DNA of 64,000 bases. Source: Tatumella punctata. Lineage in GTDB: Bacteria > Pseudomonadota > Gammaproteobacteria > Enterobacterales > Enterobacteriaceae. The notes under the pieces are model-generated. The model was not told the DNA's origin, did not search any database, and saw only the letters and a list, made by a program, of their open reading frames with translations. The DNA lies in contig NZ_BAAAFW010000059.1 of NCBI RefSeq assembly GCF_039523735.1, positions 124,001 to 188,000 on the forward strand, given 5' to 3'. Both the position numbers and the translations under genes were made by a program. Positions 26,592 to 35,052 of this stretch are shown piece after piece. How positions within the stretch are numbered: the first letter of the stretch is position 1; every line of letters starts with the position of its first letter.

Positions 26592-27629
26592 TTAGTGGTC
26601 ACCGGCGACACGGATCACCAGCTTGCCGTAGTTGTTACCCTGTAACATGCCGCTGAAAGCCTGCGGGGCCTGTTCCAGCCCCTCAACAATATCTTCACGG
26701 TAATAAATCTTTTTCTGCCGCAGCCAGTCGCTCATCAGGGTCCGGAAGGCAGGGAAATGGGGGGCGTAGTCGTCAAAAATGATAAATCCCTGAATACGGA
26801 TACGTTTTTTCAACAGTGTACCGATAAACTGCGGCAGACGGTCGGGACCGGCGGCGGCTGTATTGTCGTTGTAATGGGCGACCACACCACACAGGGGGAT
26901 CCTTGCTTTGCTATTGAGTAGCGGCAGCACCGCATCGAACACCGCTCCGCCAACGTTTTCGAAGTAAATATCAATTCCGTCCGGGCAGGCGGCCTGTAAT
27001 TGTTGCCGAAAGTCGGGTGCACGGTGATTCAGGCAGAGATCAAACCCGGCATTGACCACCGCATCACGGCATTTTTCATCACTGCCGGCAATGCCGACCA
27101 CACGGCAGCCTTTCAGCTTACCTATCTGTCCGACGGTGCTGCCGACCGGCCCGGTTGCGGCAGCAACCACCAGGGTTTCACCGGCCACCGGCTGACCAAT
27201 ATCTGTCAGCCCCATCCAGGCGGTGAAGCCCGGCATGCCGGCCACGCCTAATGACAGGGAAGGGTGTTCAGGGTTGCTTCCCAGACTGACCACCCCCTGG
27301 CCGTCAGACAGGGCGTAATCCTGCCAGCCTGACCAGGCCATGACCCAGTCGTCTTTTTTAAATTCCGGGTGACGGGAACGGATAACCCGGCTGATGGTTC
27401 CGCCCACCATAACCTCACCGATAGCCACCGGCGGAGCGTAGGAAGGGGCATCACTCATCCGGCCACGCATATAAGGGTCGAGAGATAAATAGACGGTGCG
27501 CAGCAGGATCTGTCCTTCATCCGGCGCAGGGATCTCCGCATTTTCGAGGCGGAAATTATCAGAGGCCGGACAGCCATCGGGACGGGAAGCCAGTACCCAG
27601 CGGCGGTTGGTGTGTTCTGTCTGTGGCAT
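26592..27629 (-). CDS. NADP-dependent medium-chain reductase (CurA/YncB-like)
   Basis: A 345-residue zinc-independent medium-chain dehydrogenase/reductase like E. coli CurA and leukotriene B4 dehydrogenases, which reduce the double bond of enones with NADPH. Features are LSLDPYMRGRMSD (~45), the cofactor-binding VVAAATGPVGSTVGQIGKLKG and YFENVGGAVFDAVLPLL. The ATG at 27629 is chosen because GGGAG lies 7 bases upstream; the reading frame is open further but has no ribosome site. It is preceded by a palindromic operator (27650-27664) and a tetR gene. Confidence 0.9.
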   Translation of the reverse strand: MPQTEHTNRRWVLASRPDGCPASDNFRLENAEIPAPDEGQILLRTVYLSLDPYMRGRMSDAPSYAPPVAIGEVMVGGTISRVIRSRHPEFKKDDWVMAWSGWQDYALSDGQGVVSLGSNPEHPSLSLGVAGMPGFTAWMGLTDIGQPVAGETLVVAAATGPVGSTVGQIGKLKGCRVVGIAGSDEKCRDAVVNAGFDLCLNHRAPDFRQQLQAACPDGIDIYFENVGGAVFDAVLPLLNSKARIPLCGVVAHYNDNTAAAGPDRLPQFIGTLLKKRIRIQGFIIFDDYAPHFPAFRTLMSDWLRQKKIYYREDIVEGLEQAPQAFSGMLQGNNYGKLVIRVAGDH

Positions 27630-27649
27630 AATATCTCCCGTAATTAAAT

Positions 27650-27664
27650 TAGACCAGTCGTCTA
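27650..27664. promoter_or_regulatory. Candidate TetR-family operator
   Basis: TAGAC-N5-GTCTA is an inverted repeat 21 bases before the start of the reductase gene and 69 bases after the tetR stop. The half-sites resemble the TAGAC/GTCTA sites used by NemR-type TetR repressors of enone reductases. Confidence 0.5.
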
Positions 27665-27732
27665 GATGGTATGTAAAAACAACATTCAGGGTAAGGGGAT
27701 AAGTCAGTAAACGCACATAATGGCAAACTGAA

Positions 27733-28329
27733 TTATAGTCCCAGTAGCCGTTTTGTCAGGATCATTGCCGCCTCCAGTGACAGTCGCTCACCGGATATTT
27801 TGCCCAGCAGACTGGCACCAAGCCACAGCTGGTAAAGGTTACGGGCAAATGCTTCACTGCCTTCCGGCGGGATCTGAAAATTATCCTGTGCGGCCAGCTG
27901 GTCTATCAGGGTAGCCAGCCGGCCGATAATCTGCCCGGTCCCCTGGTTCAGTACCGCACGCATCCGGTCAGATAAGTCACTGACCTCGGCACCCAGCTTG
28001 ACGGCCAGGCATTTATGGCCTTTCGGAACCTGCTGGTTGTCTGTCTCCAGCCAACCTTGCCAGTAGCGCATCAGCGTATCCGCGGCACAGGTGCCGGTAG
28101 TGATTAAACGATCCATTTCTGCCATATACCCGCAAAAATAATCTTCCAGCATCGCGCTGCCAAACTCTTCTTTGGACGAAAAATAGTAATAGAAAGATCC
28201 TTTCGGGATACCGGCCGCGGTCAGAATTTCATTCAGGCCAACGGCGGAGAACCCTTTGCGGGTAATGATTTCTTTTGCAACCTGCAACACCCGCTGCCGG
28301 TTTTCATTGACTGACGGTGATATGTTCAT
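27733..28329 (-). CDS. TetR/AcrR-family transcriptional regulator
   Basis: A 198-residue repressor. The N-terminal helix-turn-helix is at residues ~12-58 (RQRVLQVAKEIITRKGF, LTAAGIPKGSFYYYFSSKEEF), followed by an all-helical ligand domain ending in the TetR_C-like AAMILTKRLLGL. It is the first gene of a minus-strand operon with the CurA-like reductase, DJ-1 protein and DUF1330 protein, so it probably senses an electrophile or carbonyl compound and represses these genes. It is divergent from the LysR gene at 28780. Confidence 0.92.
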   Translation of the reverse strand: MNISPSVNENRQRVLQVAKEIITRKGFSAVGLNEILTAAGIPKGSFYYYFSSKEEFGSAMLEDYFCGYMAEMDRLITTGTCAADTLMRYWQGWLETDNQQVPKGHKCLAVKLGAEVSDLSDRMRAVLNQGTGQIIGRLATLIDQLAAQDNFQIPPEGSEAFARNLYQLWLGASLLGKISGERLSLEAAMILTKRLLGL

Positions 28330-28779
28330 CTGCTGAACGGGCCTCGTATTTTAAATGGCGGATGCAGGCTCAGATGCCGGAAACCGGAGGAAATAACAGT
28401 ATAAACAGCGGCGATTCCCTCAGCCACCCCTCTGTGCGGAATACCGCGGGTCCGCAATATCCGCGGGTTTTGCCGTACCGCGCCGGCCACAGATCACGCT
28501 GCCGCGCGCTCCGTATTCTGCGGTGGTTAATATTATAACGATGCTCGCTGCGGAATGGCCGGAAGCAATAGTGACAGTGTCACTATTATTGCGCGCTAAT
28601 GGTTGTCTGATCGCTTGCCGGCCAGCGGGCTGGCAGTCACCCTCAGGGGATCAACGCTACAGAGTACTGACTTCTGTGAATATTTTTGTATTATAGCCCC
28701 GCAGCCGGGGATTATCCGGCGCTGTTTAAAGTACCGCCCCGGGCGGTACTGTCATTTTATCGCACAGGGGACGGGCAGT
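28330..28779. other. Divergent intergenic region between tetR and lysR genes
   Basis: This 450-base region has no convincing gene. It holds a GC-rich block with two CCGCGG sites (28440-28470) and the long palindrome at 28567-28587. An open frame from 28603 runs into the LysR gene, but its N-terminal extension does not look like protein. Confidence 0.55.
28567..28587. promoter_or_regulatory. Perfect 10-bp inverted repeat, likely operator
   Basis: AATAGTGACA (28567-28576) and TGTCACTATT (28578-28587) are perfect inverted repeats around one G. It lies between divergent regulator genes, 193 bases before lysR and 238 bases before tetR. There is no T-tract, so an operator is more likely than a terminator. 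Confidence 0.5.
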
Positions 28780-29691
28780 ATGGAACGACTGGAATGTGAC
28801 CGGATGTTTATTGCGGTGGTGGAAGCAGGCAGTTTTACCGCTGCAGCCCGGCGGCTGCATACCAGCCACGGCCAGGCCTCGAAATTAATTTCCAGACTGG
28901 AACATATTCTCGGTGTTCAGCTGTTTCGCCGCAGTACCCGTTCACTGGCGGTCACTGAGGTCGGGCTGGCCTATTATCAGCGGGTCCGCGCACTGATTGA
29001 TGAATACGATGCACTGAATGATGCCATCCGCCATACTTCTGAAGCCCCGGCGGGCCGGTTACGTATTTCGGCACCTGTCACTTTTGGTACCACGCAGTTA
29101 ACCCCGCGGCTGATCGATTTTGCCGGTCGCTATCCGGATATTGAACTGGATGTCAGTTATGCCGACCGGCTGGTAAATATTATTGATGAAGGTTTTGATC
29201 TGGCGCTGAGGATAGGCTCTCTGCCGGACAGCAGCCTGATGGCCCGTAAATTATGTGATATCAGGATCTTACTTGTCGCTTCGCCGCAGTATCTGGCACG
29301 CCGCGGAACACCGCAACACTGGTCTGCGCTGGAACACCATGACTGTATTATCGATACCAATTTTCGCGACCCTTTTCGCTGGCCATTTTCTGCACCTGCC
29401 GGGGGCCTGCAGGAACAGGCGGTCAGCGGGCGTCTGAAATTTTCCAACGCCGAAGTCTGTCTGCAGGCAGTCACAGCCGGTCTGGGAATTGCCCGTTTGC
29501 CGACTTTTGTGGCCGGAGATGCCCTGAAACGGCAGCAGGTTGTTACGGTACTGGACGATTATGCCCCCGCACCTCTGGGATTATTTGCCCTTTATCCGCC
29601 GGCAAAATATCTGGCGCATAAATCCAGGGCGATGATTGATTATCTGGCAGAGACCTTTACGGCGATACCGGACTGGGATCAGGGCTGGTGA
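28780..29691 (+). CDS. LysR-family transcriptional regulator
   Basis: A 303-residue LTTR. The winged helix at residues 5-65 (DRMFIAVVEAGSFTAAARRLHTSHGQASKLISRLE, LFRRSTRSLAVTEVG) is followed by a periplasmic-binding-like effector domain from ~90 (GRLRISAPVTFG). The 'RLRISAPVTFG' linker belongs to the CrgA/DmlR-type branch. The ATG at 28780 is used because it starts right before the HTH; an upstream extension is not family-like. It is followed by doxX and a glutathionyl-hydroquinone reductase gene, which it may control in response to quinones or aromatic compounds. Confidence 0.9.
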   Translation: MERLECDRMFIAVVEAGSFTAAARRLHTSHGQASKLISRLEHILGVQLFRRSTRSLAVTEVGLAYYQRVRALIDEYDALNDAIRHTSEAPAGRLRISAPVTFGTTQLTPRLIDFAGRYPDIELDVSYADRLVNIIDEGFDLALRIGSLPDSSLMARKLCDIRILLVASPQYLARRGTPQHWSALEHHDCIIDTNFRDPFRWPFSAPAGGLQEQAVSGRLKFSNAEVCLQAVTAGLGIARLPTFVAGDALKRQQVVTVLDDYAPAPLGLFALYPPAKYLAHKSRAMIDYLAETFTAIPDWDQGW

Positions 29692-29693
29692 TT

Positions 29694-29710
29694 ATTTCCA
29701 TTATGGAAAT
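29694..29710. promoter_or_regulatory. Palindrome upstream of doxX
   Basis: ATTTCCAT-T-ATGGAAAT is a perfect 8-bp inverted repeat 3 bases after the lysR stop and 84 bases before doxX. There is no T-tract. It is a candidate binding site for the adjacent LysR protein. Confidence 0.4.
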
Positions 29711-29794
29711 TAAGATGCGCCCTGTGGGCGGCTAATCAGTGTGGCCCCGATAAGGTAGTCTTGTTAGCAACAACACCTTATTGAGGAAATAATC

Positions 29795-30199
29795 ATGACC
29801 GATCATCGTACTGCCCCTTATGCTGTTCTGCTGCTACGCGTTACCCTCGGAGTGCTGTTTCTGGCTCACCTCGGGCTGAAGTTATTTGTCTTTACCCCGT
29901 CGGGAACGGCGCAATACTTTCAGTCACTGGGACTGCCCGGCGGGCTGGCGTATCTGGTCATGTTGCTGGAGCTGGCGGGCGGGCTGGCATTAATTCTCGG
30001 GGTATACGCGCGTATTGCCGCGGTGGTGTTAATCCCTTTGTTACTGGGCACTATTGTTACGGTACATGGTCCGGCAGGATTCTTCTTTACTGATGCCAAC
30101 GGTGGCTGGGAGTTCCCTGCTTTCTGGATTATAGCTCTGCTGGTGCTGGCATTAAGCGGTGATGGTAAGTACGCGTTAAAACCAACATTCCGTCACTGA
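29795..30199 (+). CDS. DoxX-family membrane protein (YqjF-like)
   Basis: A 134-residue inner-membrane protein with four predicted helices (LLLRVTLGVLFLAHLGLKLF, a Gly-rich second helix, VVLIPLLLGTIVT, FWIIALLVLAL). It is similar in length and layout to E. coli YqjF. DoxX proteins are linked to quinone/redox stress. GAGGAA lies 8 bases before the ATG. The gene is 13 bases ahead of a YqjG-like glutathionyl-hydroquinone reductase, the same pairing as yqjF-yqjG in E. coli. Confidence 0.88.
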   Translation: MTDHRTAPYAVLLLRVTLGVLFLAHLGLKLFVFTPSGTAQYFQSLGLPGGLAYLVMLLELAGGLALILGVYARIAAVVLIPLLLGTIVTVHGPAGFFFTDANGGWEFPAFWIIALLVLALSGDGKYALKPTFRH

Positions 30200-30212
30200 G
30201 CCGGAGGGCATT

Positions 30213-31155
30213 ATGTTAGTCAATGGACAATGGAGCGCCGACTGGCATCCGGTACAGGCAGTCGATAAACAGGGCGGCTTTGTCCGCCAGGTGTCCGGGT
30301 TTCGCCACCAGATCACGCCTGACGGTAAGGACGGTTTTCAGGCAGAGGCGGGGCGCTATCATCTGTATGTGGCATTTATTTGCCCCTGGGCGTCACGCAC
30401 CCTGATGGCCCGTAAACTGAAAGGGCTGGAGCAGGTGATCACTGTGTCGGTGGTCGAGCCCTGGTTGCTGGACCAGGGCTGGCACTTCGGGGATTATCCG
30501 GGGTCTGTGGCAGATCATGTGAATCATAGCCGCTGGCTCCATGAAATTTATACGCGGGCAGACCCGCAGTATACCGGCCGTGCGACGGTACCGGTATTGT
30601 GGGACAAAAAAACGGCGACGATTGTGAACAATGAGTCAGCAGATATCCTGCGTATGCTGAACAGCGGCTTTGGTGCATTAGCGGAGAATACGATTGATTT
30701 GTATCCACCGGATTTGCAGGCGGAGATTGATGCGCTGAACGATGAAATCTATCCGGCACTGAATAACGGTGTCTACCGGGCCGGTTTCGCGACAACCCGC
30801 CACAGTTATCAGCAGGCTTTCAGCGATGTTTTCTCGATGCTCGATCGGCTGGAACAACGAATGAGTGATGGCCGTCATTTTCTGCTCGGTGACCGCTTTA
30901 CCGAGGCGGATATCCGGCTGTTTGTGACACTGATCCGTTTTGATGCAGCCTATTTTCGGTCTGTTCAAGTGTAATCAGTATCCTCTGACGGCCTTTCGGT
31001 CACTGTATGCCTATACCCGGCGTATTTTGCAGCTGCCGGGCGTCCGCGAGACGGTAAATATCGACCATATAAAACAGGGATACTACTCTATTAAGGCACT
31101 TAACCCGACGGGGATTGTCCCGGCCGGGCCTGACTTAAGCGGACTGGGACTATAA
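30213..31155 (+). pseudogene. Glutathionyl-hydroquinone reductase (YqjG-like), frameshifted
   Basis: The protein matches the Xi-class glutathione transferase YqjG/ECM4, which reduces glutathionyl-hydroquinones. The catalytic motif FICPWASRTL with Cys near residue 58 is intact, and RATVPVLWDKK and NNESADILRML follow. The frame stops at 30974 (after DAAYFRSVQV). Deleting one T from the TTTT run at 30953-30956 restores YFGLFKCN and continues to 31155 through NIDHIKQGYYS and NPTGIVPAGPDL, giving ~313 residues against ~328 in E. coli. This is either a real one-base insertion or a homopolymer sequencing error. Truncation would remove the last ~60 residues of the helical domain. Confidence 0.85.
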
Positions 31156-31164
31156 GAGGGTGAT

Positions 31165-31767
31165 ATGAGCAAGAAAATAGTGATCCTGCTGCACGGTGTC
31201 GGCAGTAACGGTGCCGACTTACAAGGGCTGGGGGATTTCTGGCAGGCATCAATGCCGGAAGTGATTTTTGTGGCCCCTGACGCGCCGCAGCATTGTGATA
31301 TGGGTAGCGGTTATCAATGGTTTAGTGTTAATGGTGTGACAGAACATAACCGGCCACAGCGGGTGGTCGCTGCCCGTGAATCTTTTGATGCTGTTATCCG
31401 GGCTATTCTGGACCGGCATCAGATAACTGCCGAAGATCAGGTGATACTGACCGGGTTTTCACAGGGCAGCATTATGTCGCTGGATGCGGTGGTTCGTGAT
31501 GCACTGCCGCTGGCCGGAGTAGTGGCATTTTCGGGGCGGCTGGCTTCCCCGCCGCCGTTCTATCCGGCGAACGGCACCAGGGTTCTGTTGATCCACGGCC
31601 AGGCAGATCCGGTGATCCCGTGGACTGAAAGCCGTGATGCACAGCAGCAACTGGCAGATGCCGGGGCCGCAGCAACCTTTATCCCTGAACCGGGTTTACC
31701 CCACACGATTTCTGCTCAGGGTATTGCTCACGGCGGAGAGTTTATCCGTCAGCGTTTTGGCCTGTAA
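31165..31767 (+). CDS. Alpha/beta hydrolase, carboxylesterase/phospholipase type (YpfH-like)
   Basis: A 200-residue serine hydrolase of the phospholipase/carboxylesterase family. It has VILLHGVGSNGADL at the N-terminus with the oxyanion region, the nucleophile elbow GFSQGSIMS (Ser ~107), Asp in HGQADPVIPW (~152) and His in GLPHTIS (~183). It is shorter than but similar to E. coli YpfH. It has no signal peptide, so it is cytoplasmic. It starts 9 bases after the frameshifted reductase frame, so it is probably co-transcribed with doxX. Confidence 0.88.
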   Translation: MSKKIVILLHGVGSNGADLQGLGDFWQASMPEVIFVAPDAPQHCDMGSGYQWFSVNGVTEHNRPQRVVAARESFDAVIRAILDRHQITAEDQVILTGFSQGSIMSLDAVVRDALPLAGVVAFSGRLASPPPFYPANGTRVLLIHGQADPVIPWTESRDAQQQLADAGAAATFIPEPGLPHTISAQGIAHGGEFIRQRFGL

Positions 31768-31946
31768 CCGGGGTTAACCTGTCGCCGGACAACAAACGGT
31801 TGTTACGCTGTTGGCCGGCAATCAGCGGTCTTTCGGATAAAATCTGCTGTTTTACAGTCAGTTGTGGGAAAAACTGTTGCCGCTGAATATCATATTCTGT
31901 CTGCGGTCTGTTATGATGCTGCAGACTGAAATACAGGAGGTGACAG

Positions 31947-32588
31947 GTGAAAGGACGTGAAAAATCCCCCGGGCGACGTTCACAGGCGGTTGCTGCGAAA
32001 CGCACAGCCATTGTGAATGCCGCACTGTCTTTATTTTCACAGTATGGTTTACATGGCACTCGCATCGAGCAGGTTGCTGCTCTGGCTGCTGTATCAAAAA
32101 CCAATCTGCTGTACTACTTCCCTTCAAAAGAACAACTTTATCTGGCGGTGTTGCAGGATATTCTGGCGATCTGGCTGGCTCCCTTACGGGCGTTACATGC
32201 AGATCAGCAACCGCTGCAAGCCATTAACCACTATATTCGTCTGAAACTGGAAGTTTCCAGAGATCATCCGCAGGCATCGCGGCTGTTTTGTCTGGAAATC
32301 CTGCAGGGAGCTCCGGTCTTACATAAGGAACTGGAAGGTAATTTACGTGAGCTGGTGGATGAAAAAGCCGCACTTATCCGGCACTGGATTTCTGCGGGGC
32401 AGCTGGCAGAGGTCGACCCGCGGCAGCTGATTTTTATGTTATGGTCAGTCACCCAGCATTATGCGGATTTTGCGGTTCAGATACGCTCAGTGACCGGGAA
32501 ATCGCTGCAGGATCCTCAATTTTTTGCCGATACCCTGCAAAATATTCAGACGGTTATTGGCAGGGGGTTGTGCCCGCAGCAGGCATGA
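31947..32588 (+). CDS. rutR: RutR, TetR-family regulator of pyrimidine catabolism
   Basis: A 213-residue regulator very close to E. coli RutR across its length. The HTH (AALSLFSQYGLHGTRIEQVAALAAVSKTNLLYYFPSKEQLY) and the ligand domain (YIRLKLEVSRDHPQASRLFCLEIL, MLWSVTQHYADFAVQ) are diagnostic. RutR binds uracil or thymine and controls the rut pyrimidine-degradation operon, glutamine supply and carbamoyl-phosphate synthesis. No rut operon is adjacent here, so it stands alone. AGGAGG lies 5 bases before the ATG. Confidence 0.92.
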   Translation: MKGREKSPGRRSQAVAAKRTAIVNAALSLFSQYGLHGTRIEQVAALAAVSKTNLLYYFPSKEQLYLAVLQDILAIWLAPLRALHADQQPLQAINHYIRLKLEVSRDHPQASRLFCLEILQGAPVLHKELEGNLRELVDEKAALIRHWISAGQLAEVDPRQLIFMLWSVTQHYADFAVQIRSVTGKSLQDPQFFADTLQNIQTVIGRGLCPQQA

Positions 32589-32698
32589 CTGTGCTGCGGC
32601 TATTGCTTTTTTTGGCGTTACAGTCCCGGAATTGATATTTCCCTTTTGGCGGGTTTCAGGCTGAACTGTACAGACGGGCACTCAGCGGGGAAATGAGC

Positions 32699-32875
32699 AT
32701 GATACGACAATTACGGCAACAGCTGGCACGGATTCGCGGCCTGATAAAACGCAGCCCGGCGGCTGACAGGGTAAAAGACAGTCATCTGTTACTGGAATCG
32801 ATGATCCCGATCCTTGGTTTATATGGTATCGGGCCCGGCCATCTTGATTACCGGCAGGCACATAATGATGAATAG
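32699..32875 (+). CDS. Possible small protein of 58 residues, unknown
   Basis: A short frame beginning IRQLRQQLARIRGLIKR, with a basic N-terminus and a mildly hydrophobic centre (LLESMIPILGLYGIG). GGGG lies 8 bases before ATG 32699, with an alternative ATG at 32693. I do not recognise the family. It lies 110 bases after rutR and could be a genuine small protein or chance. Confidence 0.3.
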   Translation: MIRQLRQQLARIRGLIKRSPAADRVKDSHLLLESMIPILGLYGIGPGHLDYRQAHNDE

Positions 32876-33340
32876 TCATCATTATCATCGCTTGTTACGG
32901 GTGACCTACTGGAATGAGCTGTGCTACGGGGCGTCCACGGCCAGTGACCGGAGACTGGCTGTCAGGAAAACCGGCAGGCATCATCAAAATCCAGCCGTGG
33001 CAGACGGCTGTGTAACTTACTGCTGTCACTGTAGCCCGGATTCACCGGCATATTTACCCGCCAGTCACTGCCTTTAAAAAAGTGGCATTGATTATTTGCG
33101 CATCAAGCCCGGCCATGAGATCGACATCCGGCACGCGGGCAGCCATCATAAATTAAGTGCGGACTGCTCAACAGGGGGGGCATCGTTACCTCCGAATACA
33201 CACAACCAGTCAGCCTTTGTGCCCCGGACATCAGGGGGGCGGGTAATTATGCTGAAAATAGCGACCAGTGACAGGGGTAACAGAATCTCCTGCAGCAAAG
33301 ACTGCAGGAGGCGGTACCGGACAGAGCCGGTTACCGGGGG
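32876..33340. other. Intergenic region between rutR side and carbonic anhydrase
   Basis: This 465-base region has several short frames on the plus strand (32814-33077, 33096-33458) without ribosome sites or protein-like composition. The only clear element is the hairpin at 33287-33310. Confidence 0.5.
33287..33310 (-). terminator. Terminator-like hairpin downstream of carbonic anhydrase
   Basis: CTCCTGCAG (33287-33295) pairs perfectly with CTGCAGGAG (33302-33310) around a 6-base loop. On the minus strand it is followed by ATTCTGTT. It lies 31 bases after the cynT stop. Confidence 0.6.
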
Positions 33341-33976
33341 TTATTCAAAACAGACGTGCGGGTTATCAGCCAGTGGCACGAAGGTTTTACCGTCGCTATC
33401 CAGTGCCTGTACCTGGCCGCTTTCAATATCAAACACCCAGCCATGCAGGTGGATCTGATTATTGCGCAGGGCGACGGCGACGGACGGATGGGTTTTCATG
33501 TTATTCAGCTGAGCAATAACGTTTTCACGTACCATGGCGCTGACTTTATGTTCTTCGTCCGGATAACTGTTTTTCTCGACAACGGCTTTCGCTGCATCGG
33601 CATAACGCAGCCAGTGTTCGACAGCAGGCATAGTATCCATGCACTGGCATTTGGCGATAGCGCCCATTGCACCACAGTTAGAGTGGCCACAGATGATAAT
33701 GTCTTTTACGCCCAGCGCGACAACAGCATATTCGATGGTGGCAGAGACGCCGCCCGGCTCCGGGCCGAAAGACGGAACGATATTGCCTGCGTTACGGATC
33801 ACAAATAACTGACCAGGTTCCTGCTGGGTCACCAGTTCCGGGACCAGACGGCTGTCTGAGCAGGAAATAAACAAGGCCTTAGGATTCTGACTGTCTGCCA
33901 GGCTATGGAATAATTCTTTTCGCTCAGGATATACTTCGGTCTGAAAGTTCAGAAACCCTTGAATAATTGTTTTCAT
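33341..33976 (-). CDS. cynT: Beta-class carbonic anhydrase, CynT-like
   Basis: A 211-residue cytoplasmic beta-carbonic anhydrase interconverting CO2 and bicarbonate. Zinc and catalytic residues are in FISCSDSRLVPELV (Cys, Asp, Arg) and IICGHSNCGAM (His, Cys). Its sequence follows E. coli CynT closely (NAGNIVPSFGPEPGGVSA, KCQCMDTMPAVEHWLRYAD, QIHLHGWVFDIESG) rather than Can. In E. coli CynT supports cyanase by retaining bicarbonate, but no cynS or cynX is adjacent here. ATG 33976 is used; the frame is open 12 codons further without a ribosome site. A Can-like role is the alternative. Confidence 0.88.
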   Translation of the reverse strand: MKTIIQGFLNFQTEVYPERKELFHSLADSQNPKALFISCSDSRLVPELVTQQEPGQLFVIRNAGNIVPSFGPEPGGVSATIEYAVVALGVKDIIICGHSNCGAMGAIAKCQCMDTMPAVEHWLRYADAAKAVVEKNSYPDEEHKVSAMVRENVIAQLNNMKTHPSVAVALRNNQIHLHGWVFDIESGQVQALDSDGKTFVPLADNPHVCFE

Positions 33977-34241
33977 AACTCGCCCAAATGATAAAAAAAT
34001 CGGCTTAATCATAGAACGAATGTCCGGCAGGGGGAAGTCCCCGCGCTAAAAGCTATTATTAATCGGCCGGTTCTTAGTGACGTTGTCACTTATCAGCCAC
34101 CTGCTGACAGCAATCGTGGCGGAAGATAATCACCGGCAGGCAGTATATTTTGATACTTGTTTCGACCGCGATTTAAAGCTATTACTGATTGTCTTATCGG
34201 GATTATCCGGCCGGTGATGGTCAGAAAACCAGGAAATTACA

Positions 34242-34976
34242 ATGCATCAGCCTCAGATTATTATTGTACAAACCGGCACTCCGCCGGAGGATATTCGCCA
34301 GCAGTATGGTGACCTGCCAGACTGGTTCAGCCAGGCGATTGGCGTCCCCCTGAAGGAGATACTGGTGGTCCGTGTGTTTGACGGCGACGAGCTGCCGGCA
34401 CCGGATCCCCGGCGGCTGGCGATTATTACCGGTTCCTGGGCGATGGTGACCGAAAAACTGCCGTGGAGTGAAAAAACCGCAGCGTGGATCCGCAGTGCTA
34501 TGGCAGTCAGTATGCCCCTGTTCGGGGTTTGTTACGGACACCAGTTGATGGCTTATGCTCTGGGGGGCGAAGTCCGCTATCTGGATTCTGTTCGCGAAAC
34601 CGGCTGCCTGTCCGTCAGCCTCAGGGAAGCGGCAAAGAATGATCCTTTAGTAGGTACACTGCCGGACAGCTTTCCCGCACACCTGACACATATGCAAACT
34701 GTCAGCCGTGCCCCGCAGGGGGCTAAAGTTCTGGCGGATTCTGCGGCTGACGGACACCAGATTGTGCGTTACGGGCCAAATGCTGTTTCGACCCAGTTTC
34801 ACCCGGAATTTACGGTGGCTGCCGCCAGAGCCATGACTGCACGTAACAGTGAAATATTTGCCGCCGAAGGGCGCGATACTCAGGCGATCATTGATGGCAT
34901 CACCCAGACCCCCGAGGCAACCCGGCTGTTAACCGCATTTATTGCTCAGTACGTGGCCGGATACCGGCCACAATAG
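34242..34976 (+). CDS. Class I glutamine amidotransferase-like protein
   Basis: A 244-residue stand-alone GATase1 domain protein, similar to the GuaA-like 'glutamine amidotransferase' family. The nucleophile elbow GVCYGHQLMAYALGG holds Cys (~91), and VSTQFHPEFT holds the catalytic His (~186), with Glu two residues on. Such single-domain proteins hydrolyse glutamine or gamma-glutamyl compounds; the acceptor is unknown. It is monocistronic and convergent with the MFS gene. The CAGGAAATTACA leader gives an AGGA ribosome site 8 bases before the ATG. Confidence 0.87.
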   Translation: MHQPQIIIVQTGTPPEDIRQQYGDLPDWFSQAIGVPLKEILVVRVFDGDELPAPDPRRLAIITGSWAMVTEKLPWSEKTAAWIRSAMAVSMPLFGVCYGHQLMAYALGGEVRYLDSVRETGCLSVSLREAAKNDPLVGTLPDSFPAHLTHMQTVSRAPQGAKVLADSAADGHQIVRYGPNAVSTQFHPEFTVAAARAMTARNSEIFAAEGRDTQAIIDGITQTPEATRLLTAFIAQYVAGYRPQ

Positions 34977-35052
34977 CAGACAGTGTAACAGGGTATGCTG
35001 CCTGCTGCTGTTTCCGGCCGGGGCTGCGGCAAATGTGTAGTCCTGTGGCGGA

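Noticed and set aside
33096..33519. Plus-strand frames running into the carbonic anhydrase gene
   Set aside because: Antisense to a well-supported gene and without recognisable domain.
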